DNA of 64,000 bases from an uncultured Paracoccaceae bacterium (lineage in GTDB: Bacteria; Pseudomonadota; Alphaproteobacteria; Rhodobacterales; Rhodobacteraceae), in NCBI GenBank assembly GCA_947487205.1, contig CANKVU010000013.1:1-64000 (forward strand). The letters run 5' to 3'. The notes beneath the pieces were generated by a model, which saw only the letters and a list, made by a program, of their open reading frames with translations, did no database searches and was not told where the DNA came from. Made by a program: the position numbers and the translations under genes. Below, piece by piece: positions 34,657-43,320 of the stretch (the first letter of the stretch is position 1; the number at the start of each line of letters is the position of its first letter).

Positions 34657-35696
34657 CCCAGGATCCGCGCCACCCGCGCCCCGATTGCGGCGATCTCCTC
34701 CGGGTCGAGCCGCGCGGCCTCGATCGAGGCCAGCGTCTCCCCGGCATCCCGCGCCCGCTGGCGCGCATAGCGGGGGTCGTAATGGTGCGCCATCAGCTCG
34801 GCGGCCAGGTCGGCGCGCGCGCCCGCGGCGGCCATGGCGCGCCACCGCGCCACCCGCTCATGCCCCTGCAGGCGCACCATCGCGGCGAGGGTCCGGTCCA
34901 GCCGGTCCGGATCCACGTCGAACCCGTCATAGGTCCGGGCCAGATAGGCCGCCCGCACCGCCAACGGCGCCCGGATCGCGATCCGCGACGCCGCCCGCAT
35001 CGCCGCCCAAAGGCCCGGCGGCACCACGCGCTCCCCGACCTTGGACGATTCCGCCTCCACCAGGACGGGGCGGGACGGATCGAGGCTCCGGACCGCCTCG
35101 GCCAGCGCGCTCTCGAACCCCTTCTGCGCGGGCTGGGGGCCCATCCCCCCGAACAGCGACCCGCGATGGTTCGCAAGCCCCTCCAGGTCGATCACCTGCG
35201 CGCCCCGCGCCCGCGCCGCCTTCAGGATGTCGGTCTTGGCCGTGCCGGTGAACCCGTCGAGCAGCACCACCCGCGCCGGGAAGTCCCGGTCATAGAGCGC
35301 CCCCTTCACCAACCTGCGATAGCTGCGGTAGCCGCCCTCCATCACGGCCACCCGCCAGCCGATCTGCCCCAGGATCGCGGCGAAGGAATTGGACCGCTGG
35401 CCGCCGCGCCAGCAATAGACGAGCGGCCGCCACCCGCCGTCATGGCCGGCCAGCACCCCCTCGATATGCGCGGCGGCGTTGCGGGCCACCAGCGCCGCGC
35501 CGATCTTGCGGGCCCGGAAGGCGCTTTCCCGGACATAGATCGTGCCGACCCGCGCCCGCTCGGCGTCGTCGAGCACCGGCAGGTTGATCGCGCCCGGCAC
35601 GCGATCCTCGGCGAATTCGGACGGCGACCGCACGTCGATCACCGTGTCGAAGGGGGCGCCGTGCAGCGCGTCGAGGCTTTCGGGGCAGAAGGTCAT
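34653..35696 (-). CDS. selU: tRNA 2-selenouridine synthase
   Basis: SelU (MnmH) uses selenophosphate to replace sulfur with selenium at the wobble uridine of some tRNAs. The 347-residue protein has an N-terminal rhodanese domain with VIDVRSPSEFAEDRVPGAIN and active Cys in VYCWRGGQRS. The P-loop domain has GFTGTAKTDIL and later VLVEAESSKVG. It converges on selD, its selenophosphate supplier, with stop codons interlocked in one CTAG. Start ATG 35696. Confidence 0.94.
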   Translation of the reverse strand: MTFCPESLDALHGAPFDTVIDVRSPSEFAEDRVPGAINLPVLDDAERARVGTIYVRESAFRARKIGAALVARNAAAHIEGVLAGHDGGWRPLVYCWRGGQRSNSFAAILGQIGWRVAVMEGGYRSYRRLVKGALYDRDFPARVVLLDGFTGTAKTDILKAARARGAQVIDLEGLANHRGSLFGGMGPQPAQKGFESALAEAVRSLDPSRPVLVEAESSKVGERVVPPGLWAAMRAASRIAIRAPLAVRAAYLARTYDGFDVDPDRLDRTLAAMVRLQGHERVARWRAMAAAGARADLAAELMAHHYDPRYARQRARDAGETLASIEAARLDPEEIAAIGARVARILG

Positions 35697-35706
35697 GGCC
35701 CGCGAC

Positions 35707-36564
35707 CTACGCCACCGCTGCGGTCTTGCCCAGAGCCGCCCGCGCCAGCGCCTGCCCGCTCGACCAGGCATGCCCCGCCAGCGGCCCCAGCGTCCAGTCC
35801 CCGCCCAGCCATGCCGTCTCCGCGACCTGCAGCACCGGGTGCCCCAGGGCCTGCCCTGTCCGGGCGAAGCGCCAGCGATGCGCCGTGGCATAGACCGGGC
35901 AGAGGCCCCCCACCGCCGCGCGCAGCCGCGCGACCAGAAACCCGCGCACCTCGGGCTCCTCCCGCTCCAGATGGGCCTCGCTCCAATCCGGCCCGGCATG
36001 GGCCACGACGCGGTGCGGCGCGGAATGGGCGAGGGTCTCGAAGGGCTGCGGGATCTCCTCCGGGCGGATCGCCTCCTCGAAGGCGGCCAATAAGCTCCAG
36101 CGCGGCGTCATCGTCACGCCAGACAGGTCCGCGTCCGGAAACAGTGCCGCCGCCTGCGGCGCGGGGATGGCGCAGAGCAGCACGGCGAAGGGTCCGTGCA
36201 CCTCGCCCTCCGCGTCGCGGAGGTGCCAGCCGCCCCGCTCCCGGGCCGCGACGATCCGCGCGCGCCGCCGGATCTCCACCCCCCGTTCCAGTGGCTTGAC
36301 GAGCGCGCTCATTCCCGGCGCGCCGCACCATCCGTCACCCCTCGCCCCGGCGCCCAGGGCCGCCATCGCCGCGCCGAAATGTGCGTCGCCGTGGGCTGCC
36401 GGCGCCCCGTGGTCGAAGGCTCCGGCGTCGGTGCGTCGGGTGGCCAGCCGCCCGCCGGTCCCCCGGCTCTTGTCGAGCACGCAGACCGTGCGCCCCGCCG
36501 CCGTCAGGGCCGCCGCCGCCGTCAGCCCGGCCAGTCCCGCCCCGATGATCGCGATCTCTGCCAT
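35707..36564 (-). CDS. Renalase-like FAD-dependent oxidoreductase
   Basis: This 285-residue flavoprotein begins with the dinucleotide fold IAIIGAGLAGLTAAAAL and the glycine-arginine segment SRGTGGRLATRR. It ends with WLGGDWTLGPLAGHAWSSGQALA. The pattern fits bacterial renalases and related NAD(P)-binding amine-oxidase-like proteins. Renalases oxidise isomeric dihydro-NAD(P). ATG 36564 is chosen, with the nucleotide fold starting at residue 3. It lies 10 bp upstream of selU on the same strand and may be co-transcribed. Substrate is inferred only. Confidence 0.82.
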   Translation of the reverse strand: MAEIAIIGAGLAGLTAAAALTAAGRTVCVLDKSRGTGGRLATRRTDAGAFDHGAPAAHGDAHFGAAMAALGAGARGDGWCGAPGMSALVKPLERGVEIRRRARIVAARERGGWHLRDAEGEVHGPFAVLLCAIPAPQAAALFPDADLSGVTMTPRWSLLAAFEEAIRPEEIPQPFETLAHSAPHRVVAHAGPDWSEAHLEREEPEVRGFLVARLRAAVGGLCPVYATAHRWRFARTGQALGHPVLQVAETAWLGGDWTLGPLAGHAWSSGQALARAALGKTAAVA

Positions 36565-36666
36565 GCGTGGGGATGATAGCCCGTCCGCCAGCGCCTCCAA
36601 GCGATTGGCGCGATGCCCGTTTCGCGGTACGCTACCCCCAAACCATCACCCCCCGGGAGAGCCTTC

Positions 36667-37470
36667 ATGTACCACCTCCTCCGCCGGTCGATCCTGATCG
36701 GCCTTCTCGCCCTCGCGCCCGCCACCGGCCATGCCGCCTTCTGCGCCAATGACGGCGGCCGGTTCGAGGCGTGGAAGGGGGAATTCGCGCGGGACGCGCG
36801 GGCGGCCGGGATCGGCCCGCGCGGGATCGAGGCGCTGCAGGGCGCGCGCTACGCCGACGCCACGATCGCCGCCGACCGCAACCAGACGACCTTCAGCTAC
36901 TCGCTCGACCGCTTCCTGCAGGTGCGCGGCGCCGATACGATCGTCTCCCAGGGGCGGCAGCGAAAGGCGCAGAATCCGGGATTGTATCAAGCGCTCGAAC
37001 GCAGTTTCGGCGTTCCGGCGGGCGTCCTCATCGCGATCCACGGGATGGAGACCGGGTTCGGACGCTTCATGGGCGACAGCCGGGTCGTGTCCTCGATCCT
37101 GACGCTGGCCTACGATTGCCGCCGCTCGGACTTCTTCACGCCGCACGCGCTCGCCGCCCTTCGGCTCGTCGATGGCGGGTCGCTCTCGGCCGCGTCGGTG
37201 GGGGCGCGGCACGGCGAATGGGGCCATACCCAGTTCCTGCCGGGCAACGTGGTCCGTTACGGCGTGGACGGCAACGGCGACGGCCGGGTCGACCTCACCG
37301 GCGAGATCGACGCCCTGGCCTCGACCGCCAGCTTCCTGCGCCAGAAGGGCTGGCGCCCCGGCTACGGCTATCAGCCCGGAGAGCCGAACTTCGCCGCGAT
37401 CGAGGCCTGGAACGCCGCCGGCGTCTATCAGCAGGCAATCGCGATCATGGCGGCGCGGATCGACGGGTGA
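36667..37470 (+). CDS. Lytic murein transglycosylase (MltB/SLT_2 family)
   Basis: This 267-residue periplasmic enzyme cleaves peptidoglycan glycan strands to anhydromuropeptides. A signal peptide (RRSILIGLLALAPATGHA) precedes FEAWKGEFARDARAAGI. The catalytic Glu is in IHGMETGFGRFMG. GHTQFLPGNV, AVDGDGDG-like DGNGDGRVDL and ALASTASFLRQKGW follow, as in MltB. There is no lipobox, so it is soluble. GGGAGA lies before ATG 36667. Confidence 0.92.
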   Translation: MYHLLRRSILIGLLALAPATGHAAFCANDGGRFEAWKGEFARDARAAGIGPRGIEALQGARYADATIAADRNQTTFSYSLDRFLQVRGADTIVSQGRQRKAQNPGLYQALERSFGVPAGVLIAIHGMETGFGRFMGDSRVVSSILTLAYDCRRSDFFTPHALAALRLVDGGSLSAASVGARHGEWGHTQFLPGNVVRYGVDGNGDGRVDLTGEIDALASTASFLRQKGWRPGYGYQPGEPNFAAIEAWNAAGVYQQAIAIMAARIDG

Positions 37471-37492
37471 CGCACCGGGCCGCGCCCCGGCT

Positions 37493-38536
37493 CTAGTCGC
37501 GGCGCGCCTGCCCGAGCGCCAGCGGCTCGCCGGGTGGGCCGCGATCCCGCCGATGGCCGGGGTCGTGGAACATGTGACGCGACCGCCCCGCCCCCTTCGA
37601 GGCATAGAGCGCCGCGTCGGCGTCGGCGATGATCCGGTTGGCGTCCGGCGGATCGTAATCCGTGGACAGGCTGATGCCGATGCTGGCCGAGATCCGGCAG
37701 GTCCGCTCGCCGAACGGCACCGGCCGCCCCAGTTCGCCCACGATCCGCGCGGCGATCTCCTCCAGCCGGTCCACCTCCAGCATGCCCGGCAAGAGCAGCA
37801 TGAACTCGTCGCCGCCCACCCGCGCGACGGTGTCGCTGGCGCGCACCACCGCGCTCAGCCGCTCGGCCACCTCGCGCAGGACGGCGTCCCCGGCGGCATG
37901 GCCCAGGCTGTCGTTGACCGACTTGAAGTAATCCAGATCCACATGGCAGAGCGCGAAGCTCTGCCCGTCGGCGATCGTCGCCGACAGGATCAGGTCCAGC
38001 GCCCGGCGGTTTCCCAACCCGGTCAGCGCGTCGGTCAGCGCGGCCTCCTCGGCGCGGGTCTTCGCCTCCTGCAGGCGCCGGATCAGCCGGCGGGACTCGG
38101 CGAAGGCCAGTTCCTTCGCCTCCATGAGGTAGAGCATGTCGAGCGTCGGGTCGGTCGGCGCGAAATCCGCCGCCGTCAGGTCCGCGCCGCCCAGATCGGG
38201 CAGGTCCGACACCCCCAGGGCGAGGTTCAGCAGACCCGCGCCCCCACCGATCCGCACCAGGTGTCCGCGGAGCGTGACGGTCCGCAAGGTGAGGGGCACG
38301 GCGATGGTCAGCGCCCGCCCGGCCCGGTTGAAGAGCGCCTGCGCAGTCTCCACCCCCTCGGGCCGCAACACCCGGAACCCGTCGAAGAAATCCTGCCCGA
38401 CCGCCGCGCGCGGTCCCGTGATCCGCCGCAGCGCCCGCCCCGCCCCGACGATGCGGGCGTGGGAATCGACGGCCACGTGCATCGGCATCAACGCGTCGAG
38501 CTCCGCGGCGCGGAGCTTCAATCCCGCCTCCATCAT
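37493..38536 (-). CDS. HNOBA-GGDEF diguanylate cyclase
   Basis: A 347-residue cyclase that should make c-di-GMP. The N-terminus (about 1-135) resembles the H-NOX-associated HNOBA/PAS-like domain: FDGFRVLRPE, VTLRGHLVRIG and MLYLMEAKELAFAESRR. A signalling coiled coil (about 135-168) leads to the GGDEF domain with LTGLGNRRAL and intact GGDEF at 241-245. The inhibitory RxxD site is RASD at 232-235. Its ATG overlaps the H-NOX gene's TGA (ATGA), so the two work as a sensor/cyclase pair. Confidence 0.92.
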   Translation of the reverse strand: MMEAGLKLRAAELDALMPMHVAVDSHARIVGAGRALRRITGPRAAVGQDFFDGFRVLRPEGVETAQALFNRAGRALTIAVPLTLRTVTLRGHLVRIGGGAGLLNLALGVSDLPDLGGADLTAADFAPTDPTLDMLYLMEAKELAFAESRRLIRRLQEAKTRAEEAALTDALTGLGNRRALDLILSATIADGQSFALCHVDLDYFKSVNDSLGHAAGDAVLREVAERLSAVVRASDTVARVGGDEFMLLLPGMLEVDRLEEIAARIVGELGRPVPFGERTCRISASIGISLSTDYDPPDANRIIADADAALYASKGAGRSRHMFHDPGHRRDRGPPGEPLALGQARRD

Positions 38537-39150
38537 CGCGTCCCACCGCCGAGATGGAAGTCGCGGCCCTCGAAATAGCGCGCAGAAGGCACCGAAACCG
38601 ACAGCCTGACCGCCTCGGCGAGCGGCGCCGGGTCCCGCGCCCCGCCCTCCTCGTCGTCCTCGACCTCGATGATCGCGAGGGCGCCGTATTCGTCGGCCAT
38701 GGCGCGGATCAGGCCGACGAGCACATGCGCGACCCCCGGCGGCGAGCCGCTGCACGTCACGGAATAAAGGTCCGGCGCCAGCGTCCGCGCGCGCAGGCGC
38801 GGCAGCACCATCCCCGGCATGGCCAGGCGGATCCGGTCCGGCAGATCGTCGAGCGATTCGAGGAAGGCGGTGAAATCCGCCCCGCCATAGCGCAGTAAGC
38901 GCCGGATGGGGACGTTCCGCTCGTCGGCGACCAGCCAGGTGCCCAGATCCTCGAGGAAGTCGGCCTGCGGGCGGCCGAACACGGTCGCCGCGGCGGCGAC
39001 GATGCGGGGGGCGTAATCCTCGGGATAGCACAGCATCACCTCGAAGGCGCTGACCGACAGCCGCGCCTCGCCGATCACCCGTCGCCAGAGCGCCTCGCCA
39101 TACGTGTCGGTGACGAACCGCTGCATCGCCCGTGCCGCTAGACCGTTCAT
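38533..39150 (-). CDS. H-NOX-family protein lacking heme-pocket hallmarks
   Basis: A 205-residue H-NOX protein; this family normally binds heme and senses NO or O2. It begins NGLAARAMQRFVTDTYG and has RRLLRYGG, FLESLDDL and VLVGLIRAMADEYG. The family pattern is His-x12-Pro-x14-16-Tyr-x-Ser-x-Arg. Here the spacing is exact, but the His is Pro104 and Tyr/Ser/Arg are Cys133, Gly135 and Pro137. Heme binding is therefore doubtful. It is coupled to an HNOBA-GGDEF cyclase. It may sense another ligand or act as a structural partner. Confidence 0.88.
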   Translation of the reverse strand: MNGLAARAMQRFVTDTYGEALWRRVIGEARLSVSAFEVMLCYPEDYAPRIVAAAATVFGRPQADFLEDLGTWLVADERNVPIRRLLRYGGADFTAFLESLDDLPDRIRLAMPGMVLPRLRARTLAPDLYSVTCSGSPPGVAHVLVGLIRAMADEYGALAIIEVEDDEEGGARDPAPLAEAVRLSVSVPSARYFEGRDFHLGGGTR

Positions 39151-39227
39151 TGCCGCTCCTGCCCTCGCGTGACCGCTAGGCGTAACCGGCAAACCTTAAA
39201 CCTTCCTCACCGCGCCCGGGACCGCGC

Positions 39228-39506
39228 TCAGGTCCAATGCACCTCGTCGCCGCCCGGCAACGCGCGCCGCGCCGCACCGACCGCGGCATAGGGGTGGCCG
39301 GCCGCATCGCAGAACGCGACCACCCAGGCGTCGTCCATCATCACGAAATCGAGCACCGAGCCCAGGAACTCGGGGTCCCGGGCCCCGGCCCGGACCGATT
39401 CCGCGTTGCTTCCCGTCGCGTTGAGGAATACCGGCATCAGTTCCTCCTGTCCGCTCAGCCACACCAAGGCCTCCTGCGCCAGCCCGGTCGCCGTCTCGCG
39501 CCGCAT
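39228..39506 (-). CDS. DUF3572 family protein
   Basis: This 92-residue protein matches DUF3572, common in alphaproteobacteria. It has ETATGLAQEALVWLSGQEELMPVFLNATG, quoted here in parts (LAQEALVWLSG, LMPVFLNATG), and then DPEFLGSVLDFVMMDD and AVVAFCDAAG-like VAFCDAAGHPYAAV. No enzyme motif or membrane segment is visible, so it is probably a small cytosolic helical protein. It is divergent from the PleD-like cyclase, and this linkage is often kept in Rhodobacteraceae. Function unknown. Confidence 0.87.
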   Translation of the reverse strand: MRRETATGLAQEALVWLSGQEELMPVFLNATGSNAESVRAGARDPEFLGSVLDFVMMDDAWVVAFCDAAGHPYAAVGAARRALPGGDEVHWT

Positions 39507-39614
39507 CGCCGATCTCCATCACGGGAAATACTTTCTTAACAAAATCGTTTCAGATTTAATCGCATTGGATAAGGGGTGATCGGCCCGTCCGGGACCCTTT
39601 TCGACGGAGACAGC

Positions 39615-41021
39615 ATGACACGGCGCGTCCTGATAGCGGATCAAACTGCGACCGACCGCATCGCGCTCAAGGCGATACTGGCCGCGGCCCGGTACCAGGT
39701 CGTGGCCGTGCCGAGCGCCGCCGAGGCCCGGCACGAGGTGCGCGCCGGCAACGCCGACATCGTGATCGTGGATGCCGGGCTGGCGGATTTCGCGACGTCC
39801 GGCCTGGCCGCCGACATGGCCGCGGGCGGCGCCGCGACGCCGCCGTTCATCGTCATCACCGGGCGCGATTCCTCCGCCCTGAGGACGGGCTGGTTCGACG
39901 CCGGGGCCGCCGCCGTGCTGACGCGTCCGCTCGACAAGGCGTGGATCCTGTCGAACATCCGCGCGCTGCTGCGCGCCTACGGCGCCCGGGCCGAGATCGC
40001 CCGCCAGGTCGGCACCGCCCGGCGGCTGGGCTTCGCCGAGGCGGCGGGAGAGTTCCGGCGCCCGCGCCGCGTGGCGCTGGTCGGGGCCTCTCGGGCCTCG
40101 GTGGGCCGGATCATGCAGGGTCTGTCGAACCATCTCGATTGCCGGATCGAGGCGCGCACCCCGACCGAGGTGCTCGATCCGGCGCTGACCGGCCCGCCGG
40201 CCGATCTCCACGTCATCGCCGCCGACGAGGATCCCGACGAGGCGCTGTGGCTCCTGGCCGAACTCCGGACCCACCATGCCTCGCGCCGGGCCGCGATCCT
40301 GATGGAATTCGACGAGGCCGACCGGGCGGCGGGCATCCGCGCGCTCGACCAGGGCGCGAACGCGCTCCTGCGGCGCGACGCCTCGCCCGCCGAGCGCGCG
40401 CTCATCATCGCGCGCGAACTCGACGCCAAGGTCGAGGCCGACGAGATGCGGACCCAGCTCGACCGGTCCCTGGCAATGGCCGCGCAGGACCATCTGACGG
40501 GGCTCTTCAACCGCCGCTACGCCATGCAGCACCTGGCCGATCTCAGCACGCTCCGCCGGGGCGAGGGGCGCGGCTACGGCGTGGTGCTGATCGACGTGGA
40601 TCATTTCAAGGCCGTCAACGACCGCCTGGGCCATGCCGCGGGCGACGCGGCCCTGCGCGTCGTCGCCAGCCGGCTCCAGTCGAACCTGCGCGACCACGAC
40701 ATGGTGGCGCGCTTCGGGGGCGAGGAATTTCTCGTCGCGCTGACCGATACCTGCCCAGAGGAGGCGCTGCAGGCCGCCGAACGGCTGCGGATCGCCCTTT
40801 CTGCCGATCCGGTCGAGGCCGGCGGCGAACGCCTGGCGATCACCGTCAGCGCCGGCATCGCCTGCAGCGCGACGCTGACACCCGAACAGACGATCGCGGC
40901 CGCCGACGCGGCGCTCTACCGGGCGAAGTCGAACGGCCGCAACCGCTGCGAGCCGACGCGCCCCGAGGATTTCGGCAAGCCGGTCTTCGGCGCGCCGGGA
41001 TCGCGCAAGATCGCCGGCTGA
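39615..41021 (+). CDS. PleD-like response regulator diguanylate cyclase
   Basis: A 468-residue REC-REC-GGDEF protein like Caulobacter PleD, which makes c-di-GMP when phosphorylated. REC1 (about 1-120) has VLIADQTATDR and phospho-Asp in IVIVDAGLAD, but the usual LTKP is LTRPLD (Lys to Arg). REC2 (about 140-270) lacks a full acidic site. The GGDEF domain has LTGLFNRRYAM and GGEEF with RDHD inhibitory site. ATG 39615 is preferred over the GTG 13 codons upstream. It is divergent from DUF3572. Confidence 0.92.
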   Translation: MTRRVLIADQTATDRIALKAILAAARYQVVAVPSAAEARHEVRAGNADIVIVDAGLADFATSGLAADMAAGGAATPPFIVITGRDSSALRTGWFDAGAAAVLTRPLDKAWILSNIRALLRAYGARAEIARQVGTARRLGFAEAAGEFRRPRRVALVGASRASVGRIMQGLSNHLDCRIEARTPTEVLDPALTGPPADLHVIAADEDPDEALWLLAELRTHHASRRAAILMEFDEADRAAGIRALDQGANALLRRDASPAERALIIARELDAKVEADEMRTQLDRSLAMAAQDHLTGLFNRRYAMQHLADLSTLRRGEGRGYGVVLIDVDHFKAVNDRLGHAAGDAALRVVASRLQSNLRDHDMVARFGGEEFLVALTDTCPEEALQAAERLRIALSADPVEAGGERLAITVSAGIACSATLTPEQTIAAADAALYRAKSNGRNRCEPTRPEDFGKPVFGAPGSRKIAG

Positions 41022-41117
41022 ATCCCACGCGACAAAGCCGCGCAAGCCCCTCCCCCTCCCTATCATCCGCCTCGCGGAACCGTTACATCGCGCTTCGGTA
41101 CTCAATGGAACGCGCCC

Positions 41118-41504
41118 ATGTTCGATACGCCCACCGACCACACCGAGGCCGCGGAGCGGCCTCTTCGCCCCGCCGTCGCGCGCGGGTTCCGCCGCCGCTG
41201 CCCGCATTGCGGGGCGGGGCCGATCCTCGAGGGCTACCTGACATTGCGGCGCCGCTGCAATGTCTGCGGCGAGGATCTGAGCCATGCGCGCGCCGACGAC
41301 GGTCCGGCCTATCTCACGATCCTGATCGTGGGCCACTTGATGGCGCCGCTGCTGCACTGGTTCTACGTCGCGTTTCGCCCCGAGCCGCTGGTCCTTGCGA
41401 CGATTTTCTGTACCTTCACCGCGGGGCTGTCGCTGTACCTCCTGCCCCGGATCAAGGGCGCGATGGTGGGGTTCCAATGGGCGAAGAGGATGCACGGGTT
41501 CTGA
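41118..41504 (+). CDS. DUF983 membrane protein with zinc ribbon
   Basis: A 128-residue protein. The N-terminal half has a four-Cys zinc ribbon (RRCPHCGAGPILEGYL and RRCNVCGEDL). The C-terminal half has two transmembrane helices (about 65-85 and 88-110). This is the DUF983 layout, of unknown function. In Rhodobacteraceae it commonly precedes a Nudix gene, as here, with 28 bp of overlap. RADDGPAYLTI is typical. Confidence 0.9.
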   Translation: MFDTPTDHTEAAERPLRPAVARGFRRRCPHCGAGPILEGYLTLRRRCNVCGEDLSHARADDGPAYLTILIVGHLMAPLLHWFYVAFRPEPLVLATIFCTFTAGLSLYLLPRIKGAMVGFQWAKRMHGF

Positions 41505-42154
41505 TTCGCGACGCGGCCACGGTGATCGTGGTCCGCGACGCCGCGACGCGGCCCGCGCTCCTGATGGGCCAGCGCGGAAAATCCGCGGCCTTCATGCCCT
41601 CGAAATACGTCTTTCCGGGCGGCGCGGTGGATGCCGGCGACGGCACCGTTCCGCTCGCCACCGACCTGGACCCGGTCTGTCGGGCCCGGCTCGACCGCGC
41701 GGACCAGGCCGCGCCCGAGGCGCTGGCCGCCGCGGCGATCCGCGAATTGTGGGAAGAGACGGGCCAGATCGCGGGCGTGCCCGGTGCGTGGCCGGATGCC
41801 CCCCGAGGCTGGCGGGGCTTCGCCGCCACGGGCCACCGTCCCGACGCCTCCGCGCTCACCTACGCCTTCCGGGCGATTACCCCGCCGGGGCGGCCGCGCC
41901 GGTTCGACGCCCGGTTCTTCCTCATGCCTGCCGAGCGGCTGGCCTCCGATCCCGACGATTTCGGCTGTGCCGAGGACGAGCTCGGGCACCTGCACTGGGT
42001 GCCGCTCGACCGGGCGCGCGCCCTCGACCTGCCCTTCATCACCGCCGTGGTGCTGGGCGAGGTCGCGTCCCTCCTGCCTGATCTCGGCACGCCGGCGCGG
42101 GTCCCGTTCTTCGTCAACGACGATACCGGTCAGGTGCGCGACGACGCGCTGTGA
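41477..42154 (+). CDS. Nudix hydrolase (NUDT19-like)
   Basis: This 225-residue Nudix protein has an interrupted box: FPGGAVDAGD, then a ~30-residue insert, then AAAIRELWEETGQ. Such an insert is typical of NUDT7/8/19-type enzymes that cleave CoA or nucleoside diphosphate derivatives. MGQRGKSAAFMPSKYVFPGG precedes the box. It overlaps the DUF983 gene by 28 bp, so they share a transcript. Substrate unknown. Confidence 0.9.
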   Translation: MGEEDARVLIRDAATVIVVRDAATRPALLMGQRGKSAAFMPSKYVFPGGAVDAGDGTVPLATDLDPVCRARLDRADQAAPEALAAAAIRELWEETGQIAGVPGAWPDAPRGWRGFAATGHRPDASALTYAFRAITPPGRPRRFDARFFLMPAERLASDPDDFGCAEDELGHLHWVPLDRARALDLPFITAVVLGEVASLLPDLGTPARVPFFVNDDTGQVRDDAL

Positions 42155-42166
42155 GGCGCGGGCGCC

Positions 42167-42700
42167 TCACTCGGCCCCCTGCGGCGTCATGCGAAGGCGC
42201 GACAGGTCGTAGCCGTTGAACGCCAGGACCTCGCGCGCCGCAGCCAGCCGGTCGGGCGGGATCTCCGGCTCCCTGTTCAGGATCCACCCCGCCCGGCCCG
42301 AGGGGACGCCCACGACCGCGGTGCGATATCCCTCGTCCACCCACAGGACCCAATAGGGCGCGACGAGCGGCACGCCGTTCAGCCGCACCTCCAGCCGCCC
42401 CGGCCCCGTCACCTCCGCATTGCCCTCGATCGTCGCCCACTCCCCGTCCCGCAGGCAGGCATTGCGGACCGACAGCCGTCCGTCCGCCATCGGCGCGTAG
42501 GTCGCGCGGGTGCGGGTGCACCCGGCCTGGAACGGCGCGGGATAAGACGCGATCTCGTACCACGTCCCGGCATAGCGCGCGGCGTCGAAGGCCGCCTTCG
42601 AGGCGATGGGAACCGAGCGGTCGCGATAGCTCTCGGCCGGGATTAGCGGCGATTCGGTCGAACACGCCGCGAGCAGCAGAAGAAGCGCCAGGCGCCTCAT
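42167..42700 (-). CDS. Lipocalin lipoprotein (Blc-like)
   Basis: A 177-residue lipocalin with a lipoprotein signal ending in the lipobox LLAACS, so acylated at that Cys. The lipocalin start motif is YAGTWYEIASYPAPFQAGC; VLWVDEGYRTAVVG and GWILNREPEIP continue the fold. Blc-type proteins bind lysophospholipids at the outer membrane. It overlaps the SGNH hydrolase by 4 bp (ATGA). Together these two could act on lipids. Confidence 0.91.
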   Translation of the reverse strand: MRRLALLLLLAACSTESPLIPAESYRDRSVPIASKAAFDAARYAGTWYEIASYPAPFQAGCTRTRATYAPMADGRLSVRNACLRDGEWATIEGNAEVTGPGRLEVRLNGVPLVAPYWVLWVDEGYRTAVVGVPSGRAGWILNREPEIPPDRLAAAREVLAFNGYDLSRLRMTPQGAE

Positions 42701-43320
42701 TTCAGCGCCGCCACCGGCGCGACCAGCGCGCGGCCCAGGGCCGCATGCGCCTCCGCCCCGAAATGGATGCCGTCGGCCGGGTCCGCCGCGATCACCTGCC
42801 CCGCATCGAAGAAGGCCGCGCCGTTGCGCGCCGCCACCGGGCCGATCCGCGACGCCAGCGCCGCCGAACGCGCCGCCGCATTCTCGAAGATCTCGGCGAA
42901 GGGGCCCACCTCCTCGACGGGCGGCGGGCAGATCAGCATCCGCCGCGCCGCGGGGCAAAACCGCACCACCATGACCAGCAGGCGCTCCAGAGCCACGGCG
43001 ATGTCGGACGCGGTCATCGCGAACCGCGCCTTGAGGTCGTTGGTGCCCAGCATGATCGCCACCACGTCCACGGGCGCATGGCTCTGCAGGATCGCGGGCA
43101 GGACCGTCGCGCCGTTCTTCCAGGCGCCCTCCACCGGGTCGTCATGCACCGTGGTGCGACCCGGCAGCCCCTCCACCGTCACCCGCCATTCGGCACCGAG
43201 CCCCGCGGCCAGGTGGCCCGCCCACCGCGCCTGGGGGCCGAGCGCCCCGGCATCGCGCCCCTCTTCCATCGGCAGCGTCCCGTGCGTGTTGCTGTCGCCA
43301 TAGATCAGAAGGTGCGGCAT
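42697..43320 (-). CDS. SGNH/GDSL hydrolase family protein
   Basis: A 207-residue esterase of the SGNH fold. Block I is LIYGDSNTHGTLP with the nucleophile Ser, block II has Gly in GLPGRTTVHD, block III is MLGTNDLKARF, and block V is DGIHFGAEAH with Asp and His. No signal peptide is visible. It overlaps the lipocalin by 4 bp and the aldo/keto reductase stop by 1 bp, so all three are one operon. Substrate unknown; GDSL arylesterases are similar. Confidence 0.92.
   Translation of the reverse strand: MPHLLIYGDSNTHGTLPMEEGRDAGALGPQARWAGHLAAGLGAEWRVTVEGLPGRTTVHDDPVEGAWKNGATVLPAILQSHAPVDVVAIMLGTNDLKARFAMTASDIAVALERLLVMVVRFCPAARRMLICPPPVEEVGPFAEIFENAAARSAALASRIGPVAARNGAAFFDAGQVIAADPADGIHFGAEAHAALGRALVAPVAALK

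Noticed and set aside
32949-36299. Plus-strand frame of over 1100 codons across selD and selU
   Set aside because: It is very Arg/Pro-rich and overlaps two confident genes on either strand.
41022-41117. EcfG-type promoter before DUF983
   Set aside because: Two GGAAC boxes are present, but no CGTT lies at the right distance.
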